Of a stretch of 64,000 nt of DNA, positions 26,844-35,435 are shown in pieces. Source of the DNA: Hohaiivirga sp031546825 (GTDB taxonomy: Bacteria; Pseudomonadota; Alphaproteobacteria; Rhizobiales; Beijerinckiaceae); contig JAVBJU010000017.1 in NCBI GenBank assembly GCA_031546825.1, positions 10,274 to 74,273 of the forward strand, read 5' to 3'. How positions within the stretch are numbered: the stretch's first letter is position 1; every line of letters starts with the position of its first letter. Under the pieces are notes generated by a model. It searched no databases. It had not been told where the DNA came from and saw only the letters and a list, made by a program, of their open reading frames with translations. Position numbers and translations under genes: made by a program.

Positions 26844-27419
26844 TCACAACGCCGCAACCAGCCGGGCCATATCGTCGTCTTCAATGCCCATTTCCAAAAG
26901 ATGCGCGTGTGTGGCGCGCACGTAATCGGGGTTGAGGCCGGAAATGCCGGAGCCTTGCCGGATCAGCGCAAGCTTGACCTCGTCCGACAGTGCGCCCGAA
27001 TATTGAGCATGCTCCCGGTCCACCACATAGGCAAGCGTTGACACTGTGCCGATACCGTCGATTACGGCTGGCAGCCATATCTCGCGATAGACATTGGTGA
27101 CTTGTTCGCGTTCACGCAGATAAGCGATGGTTTCGTCGCGTTTTGCGGGCGGCACGCGGAATGCAAGGCCGGTGCAAGTGCCACCTTCATCAAGCCCCAA
27201 CACCAACCCAGGATTGGCTTCGGTGCCGCGATGATGAAACGACAGAACGCAGAATGAGCGGTGAAAGCCAGTGACGGTGGCGATGTGCTTCTCGTCATAG
27301 GCAAAACCGGGCCGCCACATTAGCGAGCCATAGCCAAATACCCACAACGGGTCGGAGGAGGCAATGGGGGAAGCGGGCGGTCTCGGCATTACAGATCTCT
27401 CGGCGGTACTCTTTCGCAT
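26844..27419 (-). CDS. chaC: Gamma-glutamylcyclotransferase, ChaC family
   Basis: 191 residues (about 181 from the ATG at 27389). The family opening LWVFGYGSLMWRPGF (nucleotide-like gamma-GCT loop YGSL) and the following HRSFCVLSFHHRGTEANPGLVLGLD segment match ChaC, which cleaves glutathione to 5-oxoproline and Cys-Gly. The catalytic Glu is expected in YLREREQVTNVYRE. The protein is cytosolic. It is transcribed alone, converging on plsC across the repeat. The first ATG at 27419 is possible, but nothing before residue 11 is conserved. Confidence 0.88.
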   Translation of the reverse strand: MRKSTAERSVMPRPPASPIASSDPLWVFGYGSLMWRPGFAYDEKHIATVTGFHRSFCVLSFHHRGTEANPGLVLGLDEGGTCTGLAFRVPPAKRDETIAYLREREQVTNVYREIWLPAVIDGIGTVSTLAYVVDREHAQYSGALSDEVKLALIRQGSGISGLNPDYVRATHAHLLEMGIEDDDMARLVAAL

Positions 27420-27527
27420 ATCGTTATATGGGGCGAAAAGAAATGGACTGTTGTGCGAATTGTTTCATGTGTAGAAGAGCCGCTGCAATAATGGCTCAAT
27501 GGCCAGTCGGTTTGGAGTGGGAACGCC

Positions 27528-28559
27528 ATGCACAATAACGATAAACAACGCAAACGGGGCCGCTTCTGGCTTTATGCGCCCATGGTACTCGTGGCTGTCA
27601 TTGCCGCGACCTGGAGTTTTGCTTGGTTTTTCGTGCGCGATAAGGCAGTGGAAATCATCGACGCGCAATTGGCACGCGAAGCCGCGCGCGGGCGGGTCTG
27701 GACCTGCGCCGACCGTAATATCGCCGGTTTTCCATTCCGCCTCGTGGTCTCATGCTCCAGCCTGGTGCTTCAGCAGGGCCGGGTTTCTCTAACACTGGGG
27801 CCTACGCAGCTAATAGGTCAGATATACAACCCGCGTCACGTCATTGTTGAAGCCGTTGGGCCTTTGCATTTCAACAATGGTGTTGTGACCATTGGCGGTA
27901 GCTGGACGAAGCTGGAAGCAAGCATCTCAGGCGTGCGGAGAGACGGGTTTGACCGAGCCTCGCTTGTCACCACGCAGTCTTCGTTCACCGTTGATGGATT
28001 GCCTGCTGGCGCGTTTGAAATCGCCATGCAATCGAGCGATCTACAAATCCGTCCGACGCCGGATGTGCCCCAAAGCGACCGTTCCTTCGATATCGCGCTC
28101 GCCATTCAGGGGGGCAAACAGGCGGAACTTGACCAATGGACCAGCGACCAGGAGCCGTTGCAGATTGACGGTGCCTTCACACTCAGCAAGGTGCCGTTCC
28201 CGCCCGCGCATCATCCGCTGCTCACGTTGGAAAACTGGCGCGAAGCGGGGGGGATGCTCACCATCGCCAAATTCGATATGCGCAAAGGCGGGCGCTTGCT
28301 CACCCTCAACGGCGCATTCAAGATTGACGACGCCCACCGGCCCGAAACGACGCTCAAGATTGCCCAGGCCAATTTCTCCGAGTTGTTGCTCAGGGCAGCC
28401 TCTGGCGGTGACTTGCGCGCCAAAGTCCTGAAACCTCTCAGCCCAGTGCCGCCGGATGCGGCAAAAGGCGTGACGGTGCCGATGCCGATCAAAATCCTTG
28501 ACGGAGAAGTGCGGGTAGCTGGTTTCAAAACGCCCGCGCGGGTGTTGCCGCTTTATTGA
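27528..28559 (+). CDS. DUF2125 protein, envelope-anchored
   Basis: 343 residues matching the DUF2125 pattern of Hyphomicrobiales. A basic N-terminus and one hydrophobic segment (LYAPMVLVAVIAATWSFAWFF, about residues 15-36) are followed by a long beta-rich periplasmic part, with RGRVWTCADRNIAGFPFRLVVSC as the hallmark. The repeated beta-strand character resembles AsmA-like envelope proteins, but that is inference. Function is unknown. It lies between chaC (divergent) and the minus-strand tyrC, with which it converges within 4 bases. Confidence 0.8.
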   Translation: MHNNDKQRKRGRFWLYAPMVLVAVIAATWSFAWFFVRDKAVEIIDAQLAREAARGRVWTCADRNIAGFPFRLVVSCSSLVLQQGRVSLTLGPTQLIGQIYNPRHVIVEAVGPLHFNNGVVTIGGSWTKLEASISGVRRDGFDRASLVTTQSSFTVDGLPAGAFEIAMQSSDLQIRPTPDVPQSDRSFDIALAIQGGKQAELDQWTSDQEPLQIDGAFTLSKVPFPPAHHPLLTLENWREAGGMLTIAKFDMRKGGRLLTLNGAFKIDDAHRPETTLKIAQANFSELLLRAASGGDLRAKVLKPLSPVPPDAAKGVTVPMPIKILDGEVRVAGFKTPARVLPLY

Positions 28560-28562
28560 GCG

Positions 28563-29501
28563 TTAATGCTTGCGCCCGAAATCCGGCTCGTCCGTTTCTT
28601 GTCCCGATGAGATGATGGTGCGGCGGATGGCGCGGGTGCGGGTGAAGAGGTCGAACAATGCATCGCCGTCGCCATTGCGGATGGCACGGGTCAGCACGGC
28701 GATGTCTTCGTTGAAGCGACCGAGCATTTCAAGCACGGCTTCACGGTTGTTGAGAAACACGTCGCGCCACATGGTCGGGTCGGAGGCGGCGATGCGGGTG
28801 AAGTCGCGGAAGCCGCCGGCTGAGAACTTGATGACCTCGGATTGCGTGACCTTCTCCAGATCGGCGGCGGTACCGACGATGTTATAGGCGATCAGGTGGG
28901 GCACATGGCTGGTGATGGCGAGCACCATGTCGTGATGGTGGTGCTCCATTATCTCGACATTTGCCCCCATCGCTTCCCAGAACTCGCGCAAAATGGCGAC
29001 GGCCACAGGGTTGGCGTCTTCAGGCGGTGTGAGGATTGACCAGCGGTTGGCGAAGAGCGAGGCGAAGCCCGCGTCTGGCCCGGAATGTTCAGTGCCAGCC
29101 ACCGGATGGGCCGGGATGAAGTGCACGCCATTTGGCACATGGGGTGAGACCTGATCAAACACGGATGTTTTGGTTGAGCCCACATCGGAGAGAATGCAGC
29201 CGGGCTTGAGGGCAGGGGCGAGCGCTTGCGCGGTTGCGCCCATGGCACCGACCGGCACGCACAAGATGACAAGATCCGCGCCCTTTACCGCTTCGGAGGC
29301 ATCCGTGGTGGCACTGTCGGCAATGCCAAGCTCGTTGATGCGCGCAACAATCGCGTCGTTGCGGTCGGCCACAACGATTTCCGCCGCCGCGTTCTGCTGC
29401 CGCGCGGCGCGTACAATGGATGAGCCGATCAGCCCGGCGCCGATGATGGCAAGGCGCTTGAACAGCGACTGCGCCAGGGGGGCTGGCATGGAGTGGGGCA
29501 C
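28563..29501 (-). CDS. tyrC: Prephenate/arogenate dehydrogenase (TyrC type)
   Basis: 312-residue NAD(P)-dependent dehydrogenase of tyrosine synthesis. The Rossmann motif is LAIIGAGLIGSSIVRAA (about residues 16-32). DVGSTKTSVFDQV and FIPAHPVAGTEHSGPDAGFASLF are the conserved prephenate-dehydrogenase segments, and the catalytic His is the one in HPVAGTEHSG. It lies downstream of hisC with 20 bases between, and the chorismate mutase gene follows the same strand upstream: a small aromatic block. Substrate preference (prephenate or arogenate) cannot be read from sequence alone. Confidence 0.9.
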   Translation of the reverse strand: MPHSMPAPLAQSLFKRLAIIGAGLIGSSIVRAARQQNAAAEIVVADRNDAIVARINELGIADSATTDASEAVKGADLVILCVPVGAMGATAQALAPALKPGCILSDVGSTKTSVFDQVSPHVPNGVHFIPAHPVAGTEHSGPDAGFASLFANRWSILTPPEDANPVAVAILREFWEAMGANVEIMEHHHHDMVLAITSHVPHLIAYNIVGTAADLEKVTQSEVIKFSAGGFRDFTRIAASDPTMWRDVFLNNREAVLEMLGRFNEDIAVLTRAIRNGDGDALFDLFTRTRAIRRTIISSGQETDEPDFGRKH

Positions 29502-29521
29502 TGGTTTATGTCTCCCGCCGC

Positions 29522-30616
29522 TTACCCGGCTACAAATTCTTTGAGGGTCGCCACGAACAGGCGGTTTGCTTCTTCGGTGCCGATGGTCAGGCGCAGGGCA
29601 TTGGGGAAGCCATAGCCGGTGACGCGGCGCAGAATGAGGCCGCGTGATGACAGGAAAGCATCGGCTTCGGCTGCGCCCTTACCGGGTTTGTCGGAGAAAT
29701 GGATCAGCACGAAATTGGCAACGCTTGGCGTGAGCTTCAGGCCGAGCTTTTCGACTTCAGTCGTGATCCAGGTCAGCCATTCGTCGTTGTGGGATGCCGC
29801 TTTGGCGAGGTGTTCTTCGTCGCCCATCGACGCGACGCCCGCCGCCATGGCGACACCATTGACGTTGAACGGGCCGCGCACCCGGTTAAGCGCATCGACC
29901 ACATCCGCCGGGCCGACCATCCAGCCAAGGCGCAGATTTGCAAGGCCGTGGATTTTCGAGAATGTCCGGGTCATCACCACGTTTTCATTGGTGGCAACAA
30001 GCTCAAGCCCCGCCGAATAATCATTACGGCGCACATATTCAGCATAGGCCGCATCGAGCACCAGAATGCAGTGTGACGGCAGCCCGGCGTGGAGGCGCTT
30101 TACCTCTTCGAACGGCAGATAGGTGCCGGTGGGGTTGGCCGGGTTGGCGATATAAACGAGCTTTGTCTTGCCGGTGACGCGCGCCAGAATGGCGTCCACA
30201 TCAACCCGGGCGTCTTTTTCCGGCGCAACCACTGGCGTGCCGCCAGCGGCGAGAATGGCGATCTTATAGACCAGAAAACCATGTTCGGTGATGATCGCCT
30301 CATCGCCCGGCGCGAGGTAGGTGTGCGCCAGAAGCGTCAGCAACTCATCAGAGCCGTTGGAGCAGATGATGCGGCCCGCATCAAGGCCATAACGGGTGGC
30401 GATGGCCTGGCGCAGTTTGGCGCTGGTGCCTTCCGGGTAATAGGCAAGGTGAGCGAGTGCTTCGCTGGCCGCACTGAGCGCCTTGGGCGAGGGCCCAAGC
30501 GGAGTTTCGTTTGAGGAGAGCTTATGAACCTTGACGCCGCCGCTCGCCGCACTCTTGCCCGGCACATAGGCTTCGATCTGCATGATGGAGGGGCGGGCAA
30601 CGGGGCGTGCGGGCAT
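29522..30616 (-). CDS. hisC: Histidinol-phosphate aminotransferase (HisC), possibly serving aromatic amino acids
   Basis: 364-residue class-II PLP aminotransferase. KLSSNETPLGPSPKAL is the HisC opening, SNGSDELL and ANPANPTGTYLP line the substrate and cofactor site, the PLP Lys is in TRTFSKIHGLANLRLGW (near residue 220), and the C-terminal Arg is in GYGFPNALRLTIGT. Neighbours are tyrC downstream and chorismate mutase upstream, so in this place the enzyme probably also acts on phenylpyruvate, 4-hydroxyphenylpyruvate or prephenate, as HisC homologues of Hyphomicrobiales do. Confidence 0.9.
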   Translation of the reverse strand: MPARPVARPSIMQIEAYVPGKSAASGGVKVHKLSSNETPLGPSPKALSAASEALAHLAYYPEGTSAKLRQAIATRYGLDAGRIICSNGSDELLTLLAHTYLAPGDEAIITEHGFLVYKIAILAAGGTPVVAPEKDARVDVDAILARVTGKTKLVYIANPANPTGTYLPFEEVKRLHAGLPSHCILVLDAAYAEYVRRNDYSAGLELVATNENVVMTRTFSKIHGLANLRLGWMVGPADVVDALNRVRGPFNVNGVAMAAGVASMGDEEHLAKAASHNDEWLTWITTEVEKLGLKLTPSVANFVLIHFSDKPGKGAAEADAFLSSRGLILRRVTGYGFPNALRLTIGTEEANRLFVATLKEFVAG

Positions 30617-30697
30617 GGCTCAAACCTATGGAATGGACGCGAATATCGCTGTCTAAAGTGTTTTTCGCGATAAGGGAACGAAAAAGCGATGGGCGTT

Positions 30698-31528
30698 TCA
30701 CGGGGTATGGTGAAAGCGCTCGGCGTGACTGCCCACTTCGATCAGTTCCGGCATGGTGCCGCGATCGCCAAGGGCTTTGCGGATATCATCAATGGGAAGC
30801 GTGCCGGGGGCGGCAAGCAACAGCGAAAGCCCCTGCGCATCAGCCGCACTGGAAACGATCTCTCCACCGATTTGCGACAACTGCAAGCCATCTGCTGCGC
30901 TCCAGCGCTCGAAACGGGCGGCATAGAGAATGACATCGCGCACGGCGGCATCGGCAAGCGGCTTGGAGATCACAAAAACCGGCGTGCTGGCGGGGTGGTC
31001 AGCACGCTCCAGCATCGGCAGGCGCGAGATGATTTTTGGGGCATCATTGGGCGTGAGCCGCTGCCACCACGCACCGGAGGCGACGCTCTGGTCAAGGCGG
31101 AACATGCCGAGATCGCCCCGCGCGTCAGCCACCGCATCAATTACCGCTTTGGCGTTCGGATGCATGTGCAACGGCACGGTGAAGCCAAAATGGAAGCGGG
31201 CGGAATCGCGCATCATGGCGTCACCGCCGGAAATGTCGGCATGGACCGAGAAGGGGGCCTGCACATAGGTAAATGTGGCAATGATAACCCGCCAGATGCT
31301 TTCCACCGTATCAAGCGGCAAAATGCCCTTATGGCGTTCGGCAATCATCCGCATCATCGACGCTTCACGCCCGGGTCGGAAAGCCGAGCCGGACTCGGAG
31401 GTCTTTTTTACCTGAATCAGCGTGTCGATGATCTCGCCGCGCTGCATCAGAAGCTGATGCATCTCCGCGTCAATCCGGTCGATTTCCCGACGCAGATCGG
31501 CGAGATTGAGAGCGGGCTTTTGGGGCAT
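30698..31528 (-). CDS. Chorismate mutase with C-terminal ACT-like extension
   Basis: 276 residues. The first 90 form an AroQ-type chorismate mutase (LRREIDRIDAEMHQLLMQRGEIIDTLIQVKK with the catalytic Arg and Lys, then REASMMRMIAERHKG). The remaining 180 residues, GLSLLLAAPGTLPIDDI included, resemble the degenerate prephenate dehydratase-like/ACT end found in the alphaproteobacterial form and lack a clear TRF dehydratase motif. It supplies prephenate for the downstream tyrC/hisC steps; the three genes lie on one strand within 3 kb. The gap to hisC is 81 bases. Confidence 0.85.
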   Translation of the reverse strand: MPQKPALNLADLRREIDRIDAEMHQLLMQRGEIIDTLIQVKKTSESGSAFRPGREASMMRMIAERHKGILPLDTVESIWRVIIATFTYVQAPFSVHADISGGDAMMRDSARFHFGFTVPLHMHPNAKAVIDAVADARGDLGMFRLDQSVASGAWWQRLTPNDAPKIISRLPMLERADHPASTPVFVISKPLADAAVRDVILYAARFERWSAADGLQLSQIGGEIVSSAADAQGLSLLLAAPGTLPIDDIRKALGDRGTMPELIEVGSHAERFHHTP

Positions 31529-31661
31529 GACTTGGGTCCAGTGCTACGGTTCAGAGCGGGATTGCGGGCGTTCTAACAGGGAACCTGACGCGGGCCAACT
31601 GGAATGCTGGGCTGCCCCAAGCTGCAGAACCTCTGTTCTGCAGGCAGTGCTGTTCAATAAC

Positions 31662-31952
31662 TCAGGCGGCATGAAGTGCGCGATCAACGGCCTCTGTTTC
31701 TCTCGTTATCACAGTAAGATAGGCTCTCGTTGCCCCTGTTGGACTAAAGCGCCCTTGTTCCCAGTCTCGCACCTGAGACACGGTGAAGCCATACCGCTTG
31801 GCAAAGGCGTCCTGTGTTAAGCCCAGGCGTTTTCGAACGGCTTTAGTGTCTATCTCGGGTGGGATATGGACCTTGGCGGGCAATGCCTCGCCACGGGCGA
31901 TGGCAAGAGCCTCGCGGGCACCTTCCAGTATTCTCAATCCTGCTTTACTCAT
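31662..31952 (-). CDS. XRE/HigA-type antitoxin
   Basis: 96-residue cytosolic DNA-binding protein, second gene of a toxin-first pair. The N-terminal half (MSKAGLRILEGAREALAIA) is the toxin-binding part; the C-terminal half is a helix-turn-helix, LGLTQDAFAKRYGFTVSQVRDWEQGRFSP, that should bind the palindrome before the toxin gene. The ATG at 31952 overlaps the toxin stop as ATGA, which settles the start against an upstream ATG at 31970. The toxin neighbour and its size support a type II antitoxin. Confidence 0.88.
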   Translation of the reverse strand: MSKAGLRILEGAREALAIARGEALPAKVHIPPEIDTKAVRKRLGLTQDAFAKRYGFTVSQVRDWEQGRFSPTGATRAYLTVITRETEAVDRALHAA

Positions 31953-32293
31953 TTTTTCCGCTCCCGCCATACCCTCGGAAGGGCAGTCAAGATTTCTCGT
32001 AATTCGTTTCGCTCGGCCTTCGTCAGATTATCTTTCGTGTCCTTGCCATAGACATCAAGTAAAAATACCGGGATATAATCGCCACCAAAGAAGGTTATGA
32101 CCCGGTAGCCACCTGACTTCCCTTTCCCGCGCCCCGCGATGCGAACCTTACGAGCACCTCCCGTTCCTGTCATGATCTCGCCGGAAGTTGGGTTTTCTGC
32201 GATGAAACTGACGATCGCTGCCCTTTCATCGTTCGATAGGCCTTCATCGGCTGCGCTGGCAAGAAAAGCGTGAGTTTCGATTACGGTCTGCAT
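31949..32293 (-). CDS. RelE/HigB-family toxin (type II TA)
   Basis: 114 residues. The start MQTVIETHAFLASAADEG and the core ARKVRIAGRGKGKSGGYRVITFFGGDYIPVFLLDVYGK are those of the RelE-like family PF06296, followed by KAERNELREILTALP. Members are ribosome-dependent mRNA nucleases. The start at 32293 has no ribosome site; the -10 element ends only nine bases before it, so the message is nearly leaderless. The frame is open further back to 32446, but that part is the promoter. The antitoxin gene follows with a four-base overlap. Confidence 0.88.
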   Translation of the reverse strand: MQTVIETHAFLASAADEGLSNDERAAIVSFIAENPTSGEIMTGTGGARKVRIAGRGKGKSGGYRVITFFGGDYIPVFLLDVYGKDTKDNLTKAERNELREILTALPRVWRERKK

Positions 32294-32302
32294 TGCGGCC
32301 AG

Positions 32303-32331
32303 AATATACGTGTTACACGTACTAATTGCAA
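32303..32331 (-). promoter_or_regulatory. Toxin-antitoxin promoter with operator in the spacer
   Basis: Read on the minus strand: TTGCAA (32331-32326), a spacer of 17, TATATT (32308-32303). Inside and at the end of the spacer lies the perfect palindrome TACGTGT-T-ACACGTA (32307-32321), the expected operator for the antitoxin. Repressor bound there would cover the -10 element. Confidence 0.75.
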
Positions 32332-32369
32332 GAAAAAAGCATATCGCGCTTGCCCGCCATGAGACCTCA

Positions 32370-32424
32370 GTTCTGATTGACGGATTGGTCCGCTTCAAAT
32401 AACGATATGTTCTAAATACAGAAC
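32370..32424 (+). promoter_or_regulatory. Candidate structured leader of metX with competing stems
   Basis: GTTCTG (32370-32375) can pair with CAGAAC (32419-32424), enclosing the small hairpin CGGA-TTGG-TCCG (32381-32392). A second GTTCT (32409-32413) can pair with the same AGAAC (32420-32424) instead. The two stems exclude each other, and the element ends 20 bases before the metX ATG. SAM-II RNAs control metX/metA in this group; some features (TGATT, CTAAA) resemble one, but I cannot make a convincing fit. Confidence 0.35.
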
Positions 32425-32444
32425 GATTGGATGCGCGGCGGATC

Positions 32445-33614
32445 ATGGTGGCGGAAAAGATAGTGGCTGAGCGCGTTTCTCAGGCGGATGTTCCCGAAAG
32501 CCTCGTGGCGCATTTCGGCGCGACCGAGCCCCTGCAGATGGATGCCGGTGTCGCCATAGCTCCGTGGCAAATCGCTTACCAAACTTATGGTGTGCTCAAC
32601 GCGGATAAATCCAATGCCATTCTCGTCTGCCACGCACTGACTGGCGACCAGCATGTTGCCAATGTCAACCCGGTGACAGGAAAAGCGGGTTGGTGGGAGG
32701 CCATGATCGGCCCAGGCAAGCCGGTGGATACCGACCGCTTCTTCGTCATTTGCTCCAACATTGTCGGCGGCTGCATGGGCACCACTGGCCCCGCTTCCAT
32801 CAACCCCGGCACCAACAAGCCGTGGGCGCTCGATTTCCCGCTGGTCACCATTCGCGATATCGTGCGCGCGCAAAGCATGCTGATTGACCGGCTTGGTATC
32901 AAAAGCCTGTTTTCCGTAATCGGGGGCTCCATGGGTGGGATGCAGGTGCTGCAATGGGCCGCGAGCTACCCCGAGCGAGTATTTTCCGCTTTACCCATTG
33001 CCACCACTGCGCGCCATTCCGCCCAAAACATTGCCTTCGATGAGGTTGGCAGGCAGGCGGTGATGGCCGACCCGGACTGGCGCAAAGGCCGTTATCTTGA
33101 AGAGGGTGTGCGCCCGGCCAAGGGGCTCGCGGTGGCGCGGATGGCGGCACATATCACCTATCTTTCCGAGATGGCGCTGCATCGTAAATTTGGCCGTGAA
33201 CTGCAGGACCGCGACAACAAAGCCTTTTCTTTCGATGCCGAATTCCAGATCGAAAGCTATCTGCGCCATCAGGGTGTGAGTTTCGTCGAACGCTTCGACC
33301 CCAACTCCTATCTCTATGTGACGCGCGCCATGGATTATTTCGATCTCGCCGCCGATTACGGCGGGATACTCGCCAACGCCTTTCGTGGTTCGCGCACCCG
33401 GTTCTGCATTTTCTCGTTCACCTCCGATTGGCTGTTCCCGACACGGGATTCCCGCGCCATCGTCCATGCGCTCAATGCCGCGGGGGCGTCGGTTGCTTTC
33501 ATGGAAATCGAAAGTGATAAGGGCCATGATGCCTTCCTGCTGGATGAGCCGCTGATGTTCGGAGCCATTCGTGGTTTCATCGATGCCAGTGCGAATGCGC
33601 GGGGGATCGCATGA
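32445..33614 (+). CDS. metX: Homoserine O-acyltransferase MetX
   Basis: 389-residue alpha/beta-hydrolase that acylates homoserine with acetyl- or succinyl-CoA in methionine synthesis. NAILVCHALTGDQHVA follows the first strands; the nucleophile elbow GGSMGGMQVLQWA holds the catalytic Ser (near residue 162); the Asp is expected in FSFTSDWLFPTRDSR and the His is in DKGHDAFLLDEP (near 361). The ATG at 32445 is preferred to an in-frame TTG at 32427. It overlaps metW by ATGA, and MetW is needed to activate some MetX enzymes. The leader may be regulatory. Acyl donor cannot be decided here. Confidence 0.92.
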   Translation: MVAEKIVAERVSQADVPESLVAHFGATEPLQMDAGVAIAPWQIAYQTYGVLNADKSNAILVCHALTGDQHVANVNPVTGKAGWWEAMIGPGKPVDTDRFFVICSNIVGGCMGTTGPASINPGTNKPWALDFPLVTIRDIVRAQSMLIDRLGIKSLFSVIGGSMGGMQVLQWAASYPERVFSALPIATTARHSAQNIAFDEVGRQAVMADPDWRKGRYLEEGVRPAKGLAVARMAAHITYLSEMALHRKFGRELQDRDNKAFSFDAEFQIESYLRHQGVSFVERFDPNSYLYVTRAMDYFDLAADYGGILANAFRGSRTRFCIFSFTSDWLFPTRDSRAIVHALNAAGASVAFMEIESDKGHDAFLLDEPLMFGAIRGFIDASANARGIA

Positions 33615-34267
33615 AGAGAATAAAACCGACCGAATTGCTTGCCCCGCGCGATGCGGATGGCGTCCGTTTCGATTTTCGCCTCATTGCCGATATGGTTGCG
33701 CCCGGGGCACGCGTGCTCGATGTTGGCTGCGGTGATGGCGAATTATTGGCGTTGCTGCGGGATAGTCGCAAAGCCGATGCCCGCGGCATTGAGCTCTCAC
33801 GAGATGGCGTCTCGGCGGCGATGGCGCGCGGCCTTTCCGTCGTGCAAGGCGACGCTGATATCGACCTTGCCGATTACCCAACCGATGCCTTCGATTACGT
33901 CATCCTCTCCCAGACCATCCAGGCCACGCGCCAGCCCAAGGTGGTGCTCGAAAACCTCCTGCGCATCGGGCGCCGCGCCATCGTCTCGCTGCCCAATTTC
34001 GGCTATTGGCGCGTGCGCCTGCATCTCGCCATCTATGGCCGGATGCCGATTTCTGAGAGCTTGCCCTATTCATGGTACGACACCCCCAACATCCATTTTT
34101 GCACCATCCGAGATTTCGTGGCTTTGTGCGATGAAGTCGGCGCCCTGCGCGAACGCGCCGTCGCCCTCGACGCCACCGGCAAACCCATGGGCCTCAGCCT
34201 GCCCTGGTGGGCGTGGAACATGTTTGGTGAGCAGGGTATGTTTTTGTTGAGACGGCGGGACAGGTGA
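33611..34267 (+). CDS. metW: Methionine biosynthesis protein MetW
   Basis: 218 residues, of usual length. It has a class-I methyltransferase fold: ARVLDVGCGDGELLALL (motif I, about residues 33-50), GIELSRDGVSAAMARGLSVVQGDADIDLADY and YVILSQTIQATRQPKVVLENLLRIG. MetW is encoded with MetX in many proteobacteria and in several of them is required for full MetX activity. The ATG overlaps the metX stop, so the two are made together. The next gene starts about 60 bases later and is unrelated. Confidence 0.93.
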   Translation: MKRIKPTELLAPRDADGVRFDFRLIADMVAPGARVLDVGCGDGELLALLRDSRKADARGIELSRDGVSAAMARGLSVVQGDADIDLADYPTDAFDYVILSQTIQATRQPKVVLENLLRIGRRAIVSLPNFGYWRVRLHLAIYGRMPISESLPYSWYDTPNIHFCTIRDFVALCDEVGALRERAVALDATGKPMGLSLPWWAWNMFGEQGMFLLRRRDR

Positions 34268-34325
34268 GGGGGCACAACCTCGTTATAAAAGAACTCCCGC
34301 TTTCTATAATCCTGCTGTAAATAAC

Positions 34326-35435
34326 TTGGCCCTTATTCGTACGGGCTTAGAGCAGGGAGTAGTTACTTTGGAAGCCGCCCAGTCCTTGACGCCTTCGGAG
34401 CTGTCGGATTTTCTGCTCCATGTCGCTTTGGTGCGCCCGGTTTTTATCTGGGGGCCGCCCGGCATCGGCAAGTCGGCGCTTGTGGAGCAGTTCGCGCATT
34501 CGGTTGGCATGGAATGCGTGTCGCTGCTCGGCTCCCAACTCGCACCGGAAGATATCATCGGCGTTCCGCGCATCGAAGATGGCGTTTCCCGCTTTTGCCC
34601 GCCAGCGCAAATTGCGCGGCGCGAGCCATATTGCTTGTTCCTCGATGAGTTGAACGCCTGCTCACAGGAGGTGCAGAAGGCATTTTATTCCCTCATCAAT
34701 GATCGTCGTATCGGCGAATACGTGCTGCCGGAAGGCTCGGTGGTGATTGGCGCGGGCAATCGGGCGCAGGATGCGGCCATCGTCAAGCCGATCTCTTCGG
34801 CACTGATCAACCGCATGGCGCATGTCCAGTTGCGCGCCAGTTCCCGCGACTGGCTCGCTTGGGCGAATGAGGCCGGAATTCATCCGCTGATCGTCGATTA
34901 TATCGGCCTGCGTCCCGATCATTTGTGGTCGAAACCTCAGAAACATGAGGAGCCGTTTTCGACGCCGCGTTCCTGGCATATTCTATCGGATGCGCTGCGC
35001 TCCTATGGTATTGCCGGTGAAAACGAGAAGGCCATGAAGACGCTGGCGTCGGGTTTGCTCACCCCGGCACATGCCTTGCAATTTGTTGCCTTCTATCGCC
35101 AAAGGCTTCGTGCCTTCGACCTTTCTTCCATTCTCAAGGGCGAAATCGGCTGGCCCGAGGAGCCGTCTGAGCGCGATATCCTTTATTTTCTGGTGCAGTC
35201 ATTCCGGGCGCGGCTCATCAAGGAACTGCCAGCAGATGCCAAGAAGCTCGGCGGCGAAACCTCGGCGCTGGCATTGTCGGCCAAGGACCGCCTGATACAA
35301 CTCTCACGAATATCGCTGGAGATGGCGCAACTCGTCGTGGCTGCCGATGAAGATGGTACCGCTTTGCCCGATTGGTTCATGATCGAGATCACCCGCGACC
35401 TGCCGCGTCTGGTCGCGCAACGCGCGGGACCGTAA
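34326..35435 (+). CDS. MoxR-type AAA+ ATPase
   Basis: 369 residues (355 if the TTG at 34368, which has GGGAG before it, is the start; no ATG is available in the N-terminal part). Walker A GPPGIGKSALVEQF (about 43-56), Walker B CLFLDELNA (about 102-110), sensor-1 region VVIGAGNRAQDAA and ISSALINRMAHVQL with the Arg-finger region mark a MoxR-family ATPase. C-terminal helices follow. It overlaps the metallopeptidase-VWA gene by one base (TAATG). MoxR ATPases typically act on a VWA partner, and here the partner is the next gene. Confidence 0.85.
   Translation: MALIRTGLEQGVVTLEAAQSLTPSELSDFLLHVALVRPVFIWGPPGIGKSALVEQFAHSVGMECVSLLGSQLAPEDIIGVPRIEDGVSRFCPPAQIARREPYCLFLDELNACSQEVQKAFYSLINDRRIGEYVLPEGSVVIGAGNRAQDAAIVKPISSALINRMAHVQLRASSRDWLAWANEAGIHPLIVDYIGLRPDHLWSKPQKHEEPFSTPRSWHILSDALRSYGIAGENEKAMKTLASGLLTPAHALQFVAFYRQRLRAFDLSSILKGEIGWPEEPSERDILYFLVQSFRARLIKELPADAKKLGGETSALALSAKDRLIQLSRISLEMAQLVVAADEDGTALPDWFMIEITRDLPRLVAQRAGP

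Noticed and set aside
32340..32444. Firm SAM-II riboswitch call before metX
   Set aside because: The gene context is right and short segments are reminiscent, but the P1/pseudoknot pairing of SAM-II could not be drawn, so only an unclassified candidate leader is reported.
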